A stretch of DNA of 64,000 nucleotides, from NCBI GenBank assembly GCA_032622095.1, contig CP136061.1, positions 86,278,324-86,342,323 of the forward strand. Reading direction: 5' to 3'. Below, one piece after another: positions 1 to 11,461 of the stretch; the stretch's first letter is position 1; every line of letters begins with the position of its first letter. The translations under genes and the position numbers were made by a program. This stretch comes from Siphonodentalium dalli (lineage: Eukaryota; Mollusca; Scaphopoda; Gadilida; Siphonodentaliidae). The notes under the pieces were generated by a model, which did not search any database, had not been told where the DNA came from, and saw only the letters and a list, made by a program, of their open reading frames with translations.

Positions 1-370
1 TTTTTAGAACAGACCATTCGGGTGATACCATATATCGATGTAGAGCATTAGACTGTTCATTGGCTAAGAACCGAACGCTAAATGTCCCAATTTGATTTGT
101 TGTATAGTTTTATCCCATAGTTATAAGCGATAGTGAGTATAAAATTTATTTGTGACAAAATTACACCTTAAAAATTCTGGTCTCTGTTAACAGTAACCAC
201 TATTGTTCGTTAGCTAAACAACCACACCTTTTTAGACCAGAAAATATTCGAAATAAAATTAATATTAATCGATAGAAGCATTTCTGGACAGGAGTCTTCG
301 TTTCAGGTCTAATATTTTCTACTCCGGTAACTATATAATACATGTTTACAAATAGATAATCCACCTTTAA
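1..370 (-). mobile_element. Kolobok-like MITE, cut by window edge
   Basis: This is a minus-strand copy of the ~528 bp family that recurs at least fifteen times here. It ends at 367-370 with TTAA preceded by the diagnostic terminus GATAATCCACCT. The family terminus reads TTAA + AGRTGGATTATCTCTTT at both ends, which means a TTAA target duplication. That resembles the TTAAAGG termini of T2-type MITEs mobilised by Kolobok transposases (family knowledge; assignment inferred). This copy is diverged and its far end lies outside the window. Confidence 0.8.
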
Positions 371-960
371 CGAAACAAAACAACTTCAACAAACGCTAAA
401 ACACACGATAATCGATATCAGACAACAATATCAAAGACAAACACATAAATAAAGCAAATAATGAGCGTTTGTTTCACTTCTGTGCGGACAATTAAAACAG
501 CTGGAAAATGTCTGTGACCATGGCAACTTTTTTTTCAGAGCATATGAGGCCATTATAGCAAAATATTGTCAACATATATTATCCATCCTTCCAAATTACG
601 CGAACACAAATCTGGAAGCTCGATGAGCCATGTCCGTTTAATCCACAACAGAGGAGAACATATCGGGCGGTGAACGCGTCTCTTCGACATTTCATGTTGG
701 TATTCAGCGAGAACTAGATTGACATTTTGGAATTATGTTTCCACCCTATGACGGTTCAATGCCCCTCATTTTGTAAGAATATATCTAACACTTAAACAGA
801 ATGATAAATACACTTTTAATGTTGTCACATTAACTACTATATGAATACCCTGACTCTCGTATCCATATAAATATGACAGGTGAGAAGATATAATTGTTCC
901 AGTGAATTAATTCCTTACCATTTGTCGATGTTGTGAAATGTGAACGCCAAAAGTTCATTA
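371..960. other. Intergenic, nothing recognised
   Basis: AT-rich sequence with no open frame of note, no repeat match elsewhere in the window and no recognisable RNA gene. Confidence 0.5.
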
Positions 961-964
961 GAAC

Positions 965-1765
965 GAATTATGGAGATGACTATACATAACTTTGAAGGAT
1001 ATAGGCGACTAAAACTTTCTGCTAGTGTTCCTCCACTCTTTCCATCACTGATCCAAATGGCGTCTTTAACCCAGGTGATTTGATTCCTAGCATCGTTGGA
1101 GCAGAACGTGTATCAATTTGGTGGAAATTAGTGCCAAACATATTCGTATCAGCTTTGTTGCCCATCCCCTCCACATTCATGACTCGAACGGCGCCACTTT
1201 TGACATATTTAAACCACGTCCATCAGACCCCTGAAATGATGGAGATGAGTATGCATACATTTGGTGGTAATCGGCAACTAAACAGAGTATCATCAAATAA
1301 TTTAGTGCCCCCCCCCCATATCTCATCTAAATGGGCCCAATTGGCGTCTTTAAATCACATGAGTGGATTCCCCGTACACGGAGAAGAACTTTGTATCAAT
1401 TTGATTGAAGTCGGCACTAAAAATATTATCAATTTTCTCTCCTGCAATGCACTCCTGGCTCGAATGACGCCATTATGGAGATGAGTATGCATAAGTTTGG
1501 TGGTATTTGGGCGACTAGACAAATTCTTATCAAATTTATTTCCCCCTCCCCAATCTCTCATCCAAAACGGCACCATTTTGACTTCTTTAAATAACACAAT
1601 TCGACTCCTTGTATCTTGGATCAGAATATGTATCAATTTGGTGGAAATCAGTGCTAAAATTAGTGTTAACAATGTGGGTGCCCCTCTCCCCTTCAATGCA
1701 ACTAACTCGAACGGCGCCACTTTTGATGATTATGCATAAGCTTGGTGAAATCGGCGACAAAAATG
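965..1765 (+). repeat. Diverged ~250 bp tandem array, about three units
   Basis: The phrase GGAGATGAGTATGCATA followed by TTTGGTGGTAATCGGC recurs, with changes, near 970, 1240, 1475 and 1725. The companion phrase TATCAATTTGGTGGAAAT recurs near 1110 and 1630. Spacing is about 235-270 bp. Short ORFs across it (for example 1080-1484 and 1497-1739) follow the repeat and look like no known protein. A decayed tandem repeat is the simplest reading. Confidence 0.6.
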
Positions 1766-1769
1766 TTCA

Positions 1770-3030
1770 CTGCGCTTCCAACTTTTATACCCTTGACAAC
1801 AAAATCTTCACTTTATAAAATTCTAACCCGCACCATTATCTTCCTCGTAAAAAGCTACCCCTGTTTGACCCCATGTGTGCCATCCATGTGGTCCCCGTAA
1901 TGGTCTTTGTTATCCTTCATCCAATTTTCCTATCTTCTGATTGGCTGAGGGGTTCGTCACATGGCGGGCCGCAAATCACTTGTTAACATTTCGACAGTTG
2001 TTGACCGCTCAGCGATTACCAGTAAACATATAACTACGAAAAACTCAACTAGCAGGGATTCCCTCACAGCTCTCTGATAATTTCCGAAAAAATGCTCATT
2101 TTATAAACCCCACTGTTTCGCAACAACCGCAAACTGTGGTGTTTGCTAATTCGCATAATTGTTGTTTTTAATTTGCAATTAAAGCTATGTATAAATGGTG
2201 TTATCACGGACATAAATCCGTTACAATGTGTAATGTTCCTATTGGATAAATTATAAATACCGTGGAACAAATAGATAAACCTTATTATGCAGTTGGTATG
2301 TATAGTACAGACAATTGCACACACGGTATACATACGTTACAAATACGTTTCTGTACTAAGCTCTAAATTGACAATTTCCTTTCGGCTATACATTCCTCAG
2401 ACTTCACAGTCATATACCCTTATGTTGCACAACAGTCTGTAACAGTTGTCAATTTCTTTTTGCACCACTACAATGTGTTAGTTTCACATTTAGCGTTCTC
2501 GAAATTAACACGTCTAACCAGGTCTAAATGCGCCTTTACGCTTATTTAAAACGAAACCGAACATTTCGCCGCATGGCTACTCTACTTCGGAATTGCTTTA
2601 CTCCTCTTTCCGTGAACCGATTCCCACCATGCGACCAGCAAACTGACCGGACAATAGCTGTGCAAATGCTTAATTGATCCAAAAATGTGAATGTTTTATT
2701 TTCTAAACAGCGAGGATTCCAACATGAAATTAACTCTTCGAACTGGAATCAAGAATATACGCGCGCACTTAGGCCTGACATTCCAGGTCTCGAGCGGGCG
2801 ACAAATCGCAAATATAGATATAGATTTGTTCGCCATTGAGCTATGTAAAACCGCACTGATACGGTGAAACTCTTTCTTGCATCATTTTGACAACTACAAA
2901 CAAATATTGTCTTAAATATCGCATTTATACGAGCGCAAATTGGTTCCCTTTATGGCTTGCTAAATATGTTCATTCCTTGAATGCCTTCCTCTCATATCAC
3001 TGATGCGGGCGATAGTCGACGAGTAGATGT
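1770..3030. other. Intergenic, nothing recognised
   Basis: No convincing coding region, RNA gene or repeat was found. A short minus-strand ORF at 2064-2333 has no family resemblance and is probably chance. Confidence 0.45.
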
Positions 3031-3736
3031 TTTATTGACCTCCATCATAGGAGAGTATATATACAGCTTTTCTGGTGTTCACATGCTTCATGATCAAATA
3101 TATTTAAATATGTATATACAAACTAAAAGGAAGAGAGATAGACAGAGCGCCTAAAAATAAACACACAGAAGAAAATAAAACAACATTTATAAGCGAATAC
3201 AAAAATAAAAGAAAAAAAATACAGTGAGTAAATAATATTTTAAAGGTGGATTATCTCTTTGTAAACATGTAATATACAGTTACCGGGGTATAAAATATTA
3301 GATTCGAATCGAAGACTCCTGTCCGGAAATGCTTCTATCGATTAATATTAATTTTATTTCGAATATTTTCTGGTCTAAAAAGGTTTATTGACCTCCATCA
3401 TAGGAGAGTATATATACAGCTTTTCTGGTGTTCACATGCTTCATGATCAAATATATTTAAATATGTATATACAAACTAAAAGGAAGAGAGATAGACAGAG
3501 CGCCTAAAAATAAACACACAGAAGAAAATAAAACAACATTTATAAGCGAATACAAAAATAAAAGAAAAAAAATACAGTGAGTAAATAATATTTTAAAGGT
3601 GGATTATCTCTTTGTAAACATGTAATATACAGTTACCGGGGTATAAAATATTAGATTCGAATCGAAGACTCCTGTCCGGAAATGCTTCTATCGATTAATA
3701 TTAATTTTATTTCGAATATTTTCTGGTCTAAAAAGG
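3031..3736 (+). repeat. Perfect 353 bp tandem duplication
   Basis: Bases 3031-3383 and 3384-3736 appear identical by eye. Each unit is unique flank plus the first ~145 bp of the TTAA MITE, breaking inside the MITE at TCTAAAAAGG. The second unit continues into a full MITE; the first is cut off at the break. Identity implies a very recent duplication, or an assembly artefact. Confidence 0.85.
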
Positions 3737-4120
3737 TGTGTTTGTTCAGCTAACGAACAATAGTGGTTACTGTTAACAGAGACCAGAAATTATATTGTGC
3801 AATTTTGTCACAAATAAACGTTAATTATACTCATTATCGCTTATATCTGTGGAACAAAACAATACAAACAACAAATCTGTGACATTTGGCATTCGTTGCG
3901 TAGCCGTAGGAACAGCCCAGTGCCCTATATCGCAATACGGTCTCATCCGAATGGTCGGTTCTAAAAATAGTAACATAAATGGGCCCGATTTAATATTCGA
4001 AATAAAATCAATATTAATTGATAGAAGCTTTTCCGGACATAGGACTTCAGTTCATATCTATTATTTTATACCCACGCAACTATTTAAAATTTGTTATTTA
4101 AAGAGATAATCCATCTTTAA
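3593..4120 (+). mobile_element. Kolobok-like MITE, full length
   Basis: The copy is 528 bp from TTAA (3593) to TTAA (4120). The first and last ~130 bp are imperfect inverted repeats of each other: GTTACCGGGGTATAAAAT on the left pairs with ATTTTATACCCACGCAAC on the right, and further inside TTTCGAATATT pairs with AATATTCGAAA. It is therefore a fold-back element. An 86-codon frame at 3849-4109 is shared with other young copies but begins at GTG and matches no transposase. Confidence 0.88.
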
Positions 4121-4262
4121 GTTATTTACTACGAATTTCAATTCTCACAGTTCATCACTCGCCAAATTTCCCCATTTATCCAAAAATCTTTATTTGGTTT
4201 TCAGTGTTAAATATTTGTCCCAGCTGTAAATATAAACGACAATTGATATAAACATAATTATA

Positions 4263-4799
4263 TTAAAGGTGGATTATCTCTTTGTAAACATGTATTATAT
4301 AGTTACCAGAGTATAAAATATTAGATCTGAATCGAAGACTCATGTCCGGAAATGCTTTTATCGATTAATAATAATTTTATTTCGAATATTTTCTGGCCTA
4401 AAAAGGTGTGGTTGTTTAGCTAACGAACAATAGTGGTTACTGTTTACAGAGACCAGAAATTTGTTTGTGTAATTTTGTCAGATTTTGTCACAAATAAACG
4501 TTAATAATACTCATTATCGCTTATAAATATGGAATAAAACAATACAACAAATCAATTTGGGACAAGTGACGTTCGGTGCGTAGCCATATGAACAGCCTAA
4601 TGATGTATATCAATATAGGGTAGCACCCTAATGGTCTGTTCTAAAAATAGACAAATAAACGGTCCCAATAAATATTCGAAATAAAATCAATATTAATTGA
4701 TAGAAGCCTTTCCGGACATGGGTCTTCAGTTCATATTCATTATTTTATACCCACGCAACTATTTCAAATTTGTTATTTAAAGAGATAATCCATCTTTAA
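4263..4799 (+). mobile_element. Kolobok-like MITE, diverged full-length copy
   Basis: It starts TTAAAGGTGGATTATC and ends GATAATCCATCTTTAA. It carries more substitutions and small indels than its neighbour at 3593, and the shared 86-codon frame is broken. It belongs to an older subfamily. Confidence 0.85.
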
Positions 4800-5358
4800 T
4801 AAGATCCAAATATAAGTTATTTTTTTTGGAAAATATGGCTAATATGGGACATTTCTATTGAACTTCCAAGATGTTGGCAAAAATCTAAGATGGCGGCCGA
4901 TTTGGAGGTGGCTCCACATCCAAGAATTTAATAATTGTGAAAAATGGTCTAAATCGACTCCAATACAAGGAAAACCATATTTACAAACACTTTACCCTAC
5001 CTCCTAAAACTCGAATTTCGGTATTGTGGACATTTCGTTACCCAATACAAATAAACAACATGCGTAACAAACGTCATCCTGAAATGTGACCTTACCTCAT
5101 TTAATTTACAAAAAATATCTGTCCTGCCAAATTATTCATGACACGAGCTATAGGTAAAGACAGCGGGTCGTTCGGGGGTGAAACCCGTAGATCACCCGGT
5201 TTTCGTCTCATCTAGATATGACACAGGGGTTATTCACATACTATATAATTATGGTTCTGCAGATTGCATGATATATATTGAAATTAGAGCAAGTTCTCTG
5301 AAATTCAACAATGTTGCAAAAACAGTATTTTGTTCAATGAATTGCAACAGCTGTATAT
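4800..5358. other. Intergenic, nothing recognised
   Basis: A stretch between two MITE copies with no supported gene. The ORF at 5178-5405 runs into the next MITE and is not convincing. Confidence 0.4.
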
Positions 5359-5749
5359 TTAAAGGTGTGTTTGTTCAGCTAACGAACAATATTGGTTACT
5401 GTTAACAGAGACCAGAAATTATATTGTGCAATTTTGTCACAAATAAACGTTAATTATACTCATTATCGCTTATATCTGTGGAACAAAACAGAACAAACAA
5501 CCAATCTGTGACATTTGGCTTTCGTTGCGTAGCCGTAGGAACAGCACAGTGCCCTATATGGCAATACGGTCTCATCCGAATGGTCGGTTCTAAAAATAGT
5601 AACATAAATGGGCCCGATTTAATATTCGAAATAAAATCAATATTAATTGATAGAAGCTTTTCCGGACATAGGACTTCAGTTCATATCTATTATTTTATAC
5701 CCACGCAACTATTTAAATTTTGTTATTTAAAGAGATAATCCATCTTTAA
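5359..5749 (+). mobile_element. Short MITE variant using an internal start
   Basis: The copy is 391 bp. It begins flush with TTAA + AGGTGTGTTTG, which in full copies is internal sequence (AAAAAGGTGTGTTTG), and ends with the normal CATCT-TTAA. The first ~150 bp of the family are absent. Because the internal sequence mimics the real terminus (AGGTGKRTT), this looks like transposition from a cryptic internal end rather than random truncation. Confidence 0.75.
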
Positions 5750-5913
5750 ACTCTATGCCATGATTTTGTGGTGTGTTGATGATATATCAAAGGTAAGTGG
5801 TTAGATTACACTTTGTCTTAGTACAACGGTGGAGTGATGGTGGCCTGACGATTAGAGAGTGCATTTATCTTAGTGCTGGAGGAGGAGGAACAATATATCC
5901 AACAAATATCACA

Positions 5914-6627
5914 TCAACACGGGAGGTCACCAAAATGAATTTTCTTATGTGACGTCAGATGGCCTGATTGGGTAAATGCTTTCTGGCACATATCGCACTG
6001 ATACGGGCGATCGTTAGCGTGTATCCTTTTGTGTGCAGTTAAAGTGCTTGACAAAGTGAAAGATTTCCCACAAATGTCACATTCATACGGTCGATCCCCT
6101 GAATGGATTCGCTTATGTTTCGTCAGGACGCTTGCGTCAGTGAATGCTTTCTCGCATATATCACATTGATACGGGCGGTCGCCGGAATGAATTCGCATGT
6201 GTCTAGACAACGTACTTGAATCAGTGAACGCTTTCTCGCATATATCGCACTTATATGGGCGATCTCCGGAGTGAACTCGTTTGTGTGAAGTCAAATTTCC
6301 CGACGCGATGAATGATTTTTCGCAAATATCACATTGATAAGGGCGATCCCCGGTGTGGCACCTCTTATGTCTCGTCAGGACCCCCGCTGTAGTGAATGCT
6401 TTCTCGCACACATCGCACTGATAAAGTCGATCTCCTGTGTGTATCCTCTTGTGTGAAGTCAAGCTTCCAGACTGCAAAAATGATTTTTCACATATATCGC
6501 ACTGATACGGACGATCGCCGGTGTGGATCCTCGTGTGTACAGTCAAAGTTCTAGACGTAGCAAATAACTTTCCACAAACATCACAATGGTATGTCCGGTC
6601 ATTCGAGTAGGTCCTACGTTCTGCCAT
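5914..6627 (-). CDS. C2H2 zinc-finger protein, 8 fingers, intact
   Basis: Predicted 237-residue protein made almost entirely of eight tandem C2H2 fingers after a ~13-residue lead (MAERRTYSNDRTYHC). Each finger has C-x2-C, Phe, Leu and H-x3-H, joined by TGDRPY linkers in place of the usual TGEKP. Tandem arrays of this kind are typical of nuclear sequence-specific DNA-binding proteins; the target is unknown. The ATG at 6625-6627 is followed directly by finger 1, and all eight fingers keep their Cys and His ligands. No KRAB, BTB or other effector domain is visible, though an upstream exon could exist. It differs from the three larger loci in this window by having an intact first finger, so it shows what their shared broken one once looked like. 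The tail ends HFGDLPC, just short of a ninth finger. Confidence 0.85.
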   Translation of the reverse strand: MAERRTYSNDRTYHCDVCGKLFATSRTLTVHTRIHTGDRPYQCDICEKSFLQSGSLTSHKRIHTGDRLYQCDVCEKAFTTAGVLTRHKRCHTGDRPYQCDICEKSFIASGNLTSHKRVHSGDRPYKCDICEKAFTDSSTLSRHMRIHSGDRPYQCDICEKAFTDASVLTKHKRIHSGDRPYECDICGKSFTLSSTLTAHKRIHANDRPYQCDMCQKAFTQSGHLTSHKKIHFGDLPC

Positions 6628-7052
6628 GATGATTAAAGGGGCAACACTTGGTCAATCGCTTTGTTTCTTTGTTCCCAGCGTGTGAAAAATATATGGTATT
6701 GAATAATGTGCACATTTGTTGGGCGTTCGATTCAGTTTACGTTCAATCAAGGCCTGTGTCTCGTTGGACGGTGTTCACGCATGCGTATCTTCTCATATAT
6801 GGCACGAAACATGAGCATCGAAAACTATATATCTATTTGAGGTACCTTGGTACCCTGGTACACCTTGGTACACATGTTACACGCCCAATCTAGCGGCCAG
6901 TTTCACGTCAGCCCTATACTCGTTTTCATGATTACCCGGATGTAACTCTGCGAGTAGTAGTTCCGGTCTGCGAGACCGCTTTGTTTACATTCGCACAACA
7001 CGCTTCTCGCTCAATCAATCGCTCGTTTATTTTCAAATTGTACGGTAAAAGT
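6628..7052. other. Divergent intergenic region
   Basis: It separates the minus-strand zinc-finger ORF from the plus-strand nuclease gene. It may hold both promoters and the left end of the ISL2EU-like element. A small GGTACCTTGGTACC-type repeat lies at 6840-6880. No terminal inverted repeat could be assigned by eye. Confidence 0.35.
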
Positions 7053-10000
7053 ATGCCACCAAAGGCCGATAAAAACATCAAGACACCGAAAACGTACAAG
7101 GAGGTTAAGAACCGATCGTATGTTAATTTGTTACGTTTGTGTAAAAGCCAAGATCTGCGTGTCACGTACGACGAAGCAGGGAAAGGTGCTATCCCGAGAG
7201 ACGCTCTAGAAATTCTTGTTTGCGATCGCCTAGGAGTGTCTACTGTTGACTTTAAAGATGGTGTTTCACAACGAGAAGAGAAAAAACCTCGTTTAGACGA
7301 TCACTGTTTGGACGAAAAGGAATTGGTGGAGTTCAAAAAACTAATGGCACCTTCTGACGTCCAAGCACTGACTGGCTGGACAAAGACAATTTCTTCACTC
7401 CCTGAACTTGACACCAGCACTGTCAAGAAATATCTCCTAAGATCAAAGAATCCAGAATTTTCCAGGGAAGACTTGAAGAGGTATAAGCTTTCAAGGCCAT
7501 ATGCACATTTGAAAGCAAAACACATTCATAATGTTATGGTTAATATGTTGCCAGAAAGTAAAACATTTTGTGTTGTGAAAGGACAGTGCCTACCTTCACA
7601 GAGTACTGAAACCAGAAAAGTAAAATGGCTTCAGGTTGTTCTGGACAAATCTACAGGGGATCCATATGGTGCATTCTGTGTGTGCACAGTCGGGTAAGTT
7701 AAATTAATACTCATTCTATAATAACTGCATGTACTCTACATGTATGTTTATATATATTTTTTCTTCATGCCGTTATATTATTATACAAAGGTATTATCAC
7801 ACTGATCACACCGCAATCACCATATCAACTTATCAAGTTGATATATGAACATTGGCGGTTTTAGCGTGAGCTGTTAAGCTCTATTTATATATAGAAATAC
7901 TTAAATAATTGTATTCTAAATCTATAAATATATGGGTAACCGTAAGGTCCATTTAAGAACTTTTACCTGTACCGGTACATACATTAAGGAATGTGTAGCA
8001 TTTCGACAATGTGTGCCGATTGCTGTTTAGCTTCAAATAAAGTATAATGGCATGAAAATACATGCAGTAGTATAATTTCTACATGATTAAAGATTTTTAC
8101 TCCTCGACCGACAAATTATGTTGGAGCTCTGCTATTTCTGTTATGTGAACTGATGGCAAGTGGGGAAGAGCGTCTTAAAGATGATGTTTCATGCACTGAC
8201 ACATTATGTGAATGGACCCAACCAAAAGGGGCACATGTGAACCCACTGGAGGCTCAGGACATTTCAGTCAAACAAGGTAAACTAGCTGGAATCAGTAGCT
8301 TCTAGGAACACATTAACAGTTATTCCTTGAATAGAACTACATGTACATGTACATTGTATTCCAAATACCACAGCCTAAATTACACACGTACATGTACTAG
8401 TACATGTAGTTATATTCAATGAATGACTGCTGAATTCCTAGAATCTAACTAATACATATATGTACATGTATTAAAGATGGAATTGTTGAAGATAGTTAAA
8501 GGATGAAATGTCACTAAATATTCAATTCAAATTTTAATTTATTAAATTCATTATCAATACTATCTATGGAATACAATTATGGCCACTTCCTAGTGGTGCT
8601 TCTGGTGTACACCGGAAGCACCAAAATATGATGTGTTGCATGTTTTGGTGCGCCGAAAGCGACACAATTGCCCAAAGGTGTGGAATTATGGTGCACATTT
8701 TGTCGCTTCTGGTCGCTTTCGACGTGCAACTAATGGCACATGTTTTGGTGCTTTCGACGCGCAACAGAAGCGTCATTAGTAAGTGTCACTAATAGTATTC
8801 CATAATTATCAAATACAATTCACATGTTTATAATACTAATTGACTCAAATGGCTTGTCTTTCAAATAATATATAATAACAAATGTAAATACATCTATGTG
8901 GCTTTGCAACTATGTCTTAAAAACAATTTACATGTAGATGTATACAATTTTGAGGTTTTCACAATATTTATTTTTCTTTGAAGATGCCATTATATTGATT
9001 GCTTTTTTCAGATGGCACATCAGACTCAGTTCTTCTGAGTGTTTATGCTGGACAAGTGGCACCCACGCTTTCTAAGGAGGATGAATATCAACGTGTGCTG
9101 AAACTGCTCTATGATGTCCGAAACGCTAACCTTGCTTCATCTATGCCACCAATTGTTCATTCTGTCGATTTGAACAAGTTCCGCCCGCAAGCCATGCCAG
9201 AACCAAAATATCAAACCAATTTGGCAGATAAGTATACAGATTTTGATCTTCCATACTGTGCAAACATAGAGATCTCTACATACCCAATGCCAGTCTATAA
9301 ATTCCAAACCAATCAAATGTTAGTGGATATTAAAGAGTTTGTATCATCCATCACATTTTCAAGTTTTGATATCTGCAAAATTGAAGAGCTGGCACGGCAG
9401 CAAAGCTTTAGTGAAGAATGGTTTGAACAGAGGAAATGTGCCATAACTGCCAGTAAGTTTCGGAAAGTTATAAACTACATGACCAATATCAGTTCATCAA
9501 AGACACGTGGCAACGCCGATGTTTTGGTTGATGACATCATGCAATACAGCAATGATCGTGAACTTTATAAAAAGGTATCTGCTATATCATGGGGAATAAA
9601 AAACGAAGCACGAGCTCTGAGTAGTTATCTAGCACAGATGAAACAAAATCATGATGATGTTATGCTGGAAAGACCCGGACTCTTAGTACACTCCGAGTTT
9701 GGATATATTCGAGCGAGCCCGGATGCATTCATATCATGCTCATGTCATGGTAAAACAATTGTAGAAGTAAAATGTCCATACAAGTGGAGAAATGAAAATC
9801 TTCATGAACTTGCGGTCAATGGGCAAATAGACTACATACATTCAGACGAGAACAACCTCTCACTTAAAATGAAAACACGTGAATATCGAGACCAAATCAT
9901 TGTTCAACAAGCTATTTCAGGTGTTTATACAGCGGAAATGTTGCTTTGGTCCAAAAAAGGCATTCTGTTGGTAAACGTGCCATTTGATGAAGCTTATTGG

Positions 10001-10552
10001 GACAACACAGTTCTGCCCTATTTGAAAGACTTTTTCCTGATGTTCGTAGCACCAGAGATATTAACACATAAATTAGAAAATAGAGATATACTTGCAGCTG
10101 ATTCTTCATGTGATGACAGTGTAATTGTTATACAGTCATTGGAATCAACATCTAACAACCAACAAGTACATGTACATGAATCTGTTCCACATAGTGACGT
10201 TGATTCGCAGAGTGCATGTGTGACATCTCATGTTGATTCAGAGGTAACACAGCCAGAAACATTTGTTGACTCAGGAGATGCTGCTTTAATAAATGACAAT
10301 GCAATTTTGGGATGTTCGAACAAATGTAAAGACAATAAAGCATCAAATTATTCAAAAGTGAAAGGAAAAACAGTTGAATGTAATATGAATGCTGATGAAA
10401 ATTGCAATCCCGGCACCCGGTACCATCTGATCTGTGAAGGATTCCGAAGATTACCAACAGAAATCAACTGTATGAAGTATGCTTGTATGAAATGCAGACT
10501 GATCTGTTCTGATCAGAACACACTGAAAGAAAATAATGGTTTCTTCGGGTGA
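7053..10552 (+). CDS. YqaJ-type nuclease of an ISL2EU-like transposon, spliced
   Basis: Three exons can be read: 7053-7693 (ATG in ATGCCACCAAAG, ends before GTAAGT), about 8093-8276 (ends before GTAAAC) and 9012-10552 (after TTTTTTCAG). The exon 2/3 join keeps phase. The exon 1/2 join does not close cleanly, so a small exon or a lesion is hidden there. Exon 1 holds a short helical N-terminus and the start of a SWIM-like CxC motif (CVCTVG). Exon 3 carries a YqaJ-family exonuclease fold: QRKCAITASKF, then GxxxE in GIKNEA, the acidic SPDAF, EVKCP (E-x-K) and a downstream Gln in VQQAI. Nucleases of this family are the second protein of ISL2EU DNA transposons (established knowledge), and a matching transposase lies tail-to-tail downstream. 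The long final exon ends in a Cys-containing tail of unknown role. The protein may still be partly functional, but the transposon is broken. Confidence 0.75.
8565..8804. mobile_element. Fold-back MITE with TA target duplication, in intron 2
   Basis: Arms of ~40 bp starting TGGAATAC are inverted repeats of each other, both running on to GCTTCTG. They are flanked by TA on each side (8565-8566 and 8803-8804), consistent with Tc1/mariner-type insertion. Internally, GTTTTGGTGC/CTTTCG motifs repeat in both orientations. It lies between the second and third exons of the nuclease gene, so it does not interrupt coding sequence. The ORF at 8564-8776 is a by-product. Confidence 0.75.
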
Positions 10553-10581
10553 TGTAATTTACTGTGAATTCATTATTCATA

Positions 10582-10809
10582 CAGTAATGCCCTAAGTAAT
10601 TGACCACTTAACCACAGCAGAATTATGGGTAATTTTTCAGGATTTAGTCGGAAATATGGCTTGTTGCCATTCATCGGAAAGCTCTCGCCGAGACTTTCTA
10701 GTTCGAGAGCTTTCCGATGAATGGCAACAAGCCATATTTCCGACTAAATCCTGAAAAATTACCCATAATTCTGCTGTGGTTAAGTGGTCAATTACTTTGG
10801 GAATTACTG
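10582..10809. mobile_element. Near-perfect palindromic MITE, TA flanked
   Basis: Two arms of ~105 bp with about two mismatches are separated by a ~16 bp spacer (CCGAGACTTTCTAGTT). Termini are CAGTAATGCCC and GGGAATTACTG, flanked by TA at 10580-10581 and 10810-10811. The high arm identity implies recent origin or arm correction. It sits 29 bp after the nuclease stop codon, in the space between the two convergent transposon genes. Confidence 0.85.
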
Positions 10810-10821
10810 TATATTTAAATG

Positions 10822-11350
10822 AAGCCTGCAAATAGTGTGTCTGTCAATTGCGGATTGAGGTCACCAGAGAGTGAATTTAGTGCTGCTATCCCACACAGCG
10901 GGCTATCATTACCAAATTCACTCTCTGGGGACCTAATTCTGCTTAGGCCTCATCTTCTGGGAAGTGTCCATAGTCTCAAATTAACATTGTTTAGTTGATT
11001 TTTCCCTTCTGAGAAGTTTCTATATACCATAATTTGCAGAAGAAAAAATGCATGATCTATCATCATGGTGACTAATGAGTGAAAATCACCAACTTAGATC
11101 TGATTCTAGGTCTCCTATAGCAGTAGATAATGCCATGAATCTCTACTCCGTCTAACGTCCGTAGCGTTAGACAGAGTAGAGATTCGTGGCATGATCGACT
11201 ACATCAGTTGAGACCTACCAGTAAGCAGTCTAGAATGAGGTTCCCAGAGTGTGAATTTGGTATTATGCCAGCCCGCTGTGCGGATAGTGTCACTAAACTC
11301 ACCCTCTGATGACATCATTCTGAAAATGACAAGACACTATTCGCAGGCTT
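10822..11350. mobile_element. Fold-back element with nested inverted repeats
   Basis: Outer termini AAGCCTGCAAATAGTGT and ACACTATTCGCAGGCTT pair. Moving inward, the segments around CAGAGAGTGAATTTAGT and CACAGCGGGCT also find inverted partners, down to a central hairpin at about 11130-11190 (ATCTCTACTC...GAGTAGAGAT). The left arm is ~150 bp longer than the right, so it holds an insertion or the right arm a deletion. No target duplication was resolved. Confidence 0.65.
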
Positions 11351-11461
11351 GAGTCCAATTGAAATTTTATTTAAAGGTACTCAATCTGATTTGATGGTCG
11401 CCATATAATCAGATTCCAACAACAATTTGTTTTTAAATGCCGCTCCAGCTATCGCTATTGT

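Noticed and set aside
3849-4109. 86-codon frame shared by MITE copies (also 5478, 11718, 12201, 50788) as a possible small protein gene
   Set aside because: It begins with GTG in these young copies, has no known domain and is broken in older copies. Its conservation is explained by recent shared ancestry of the DNA.
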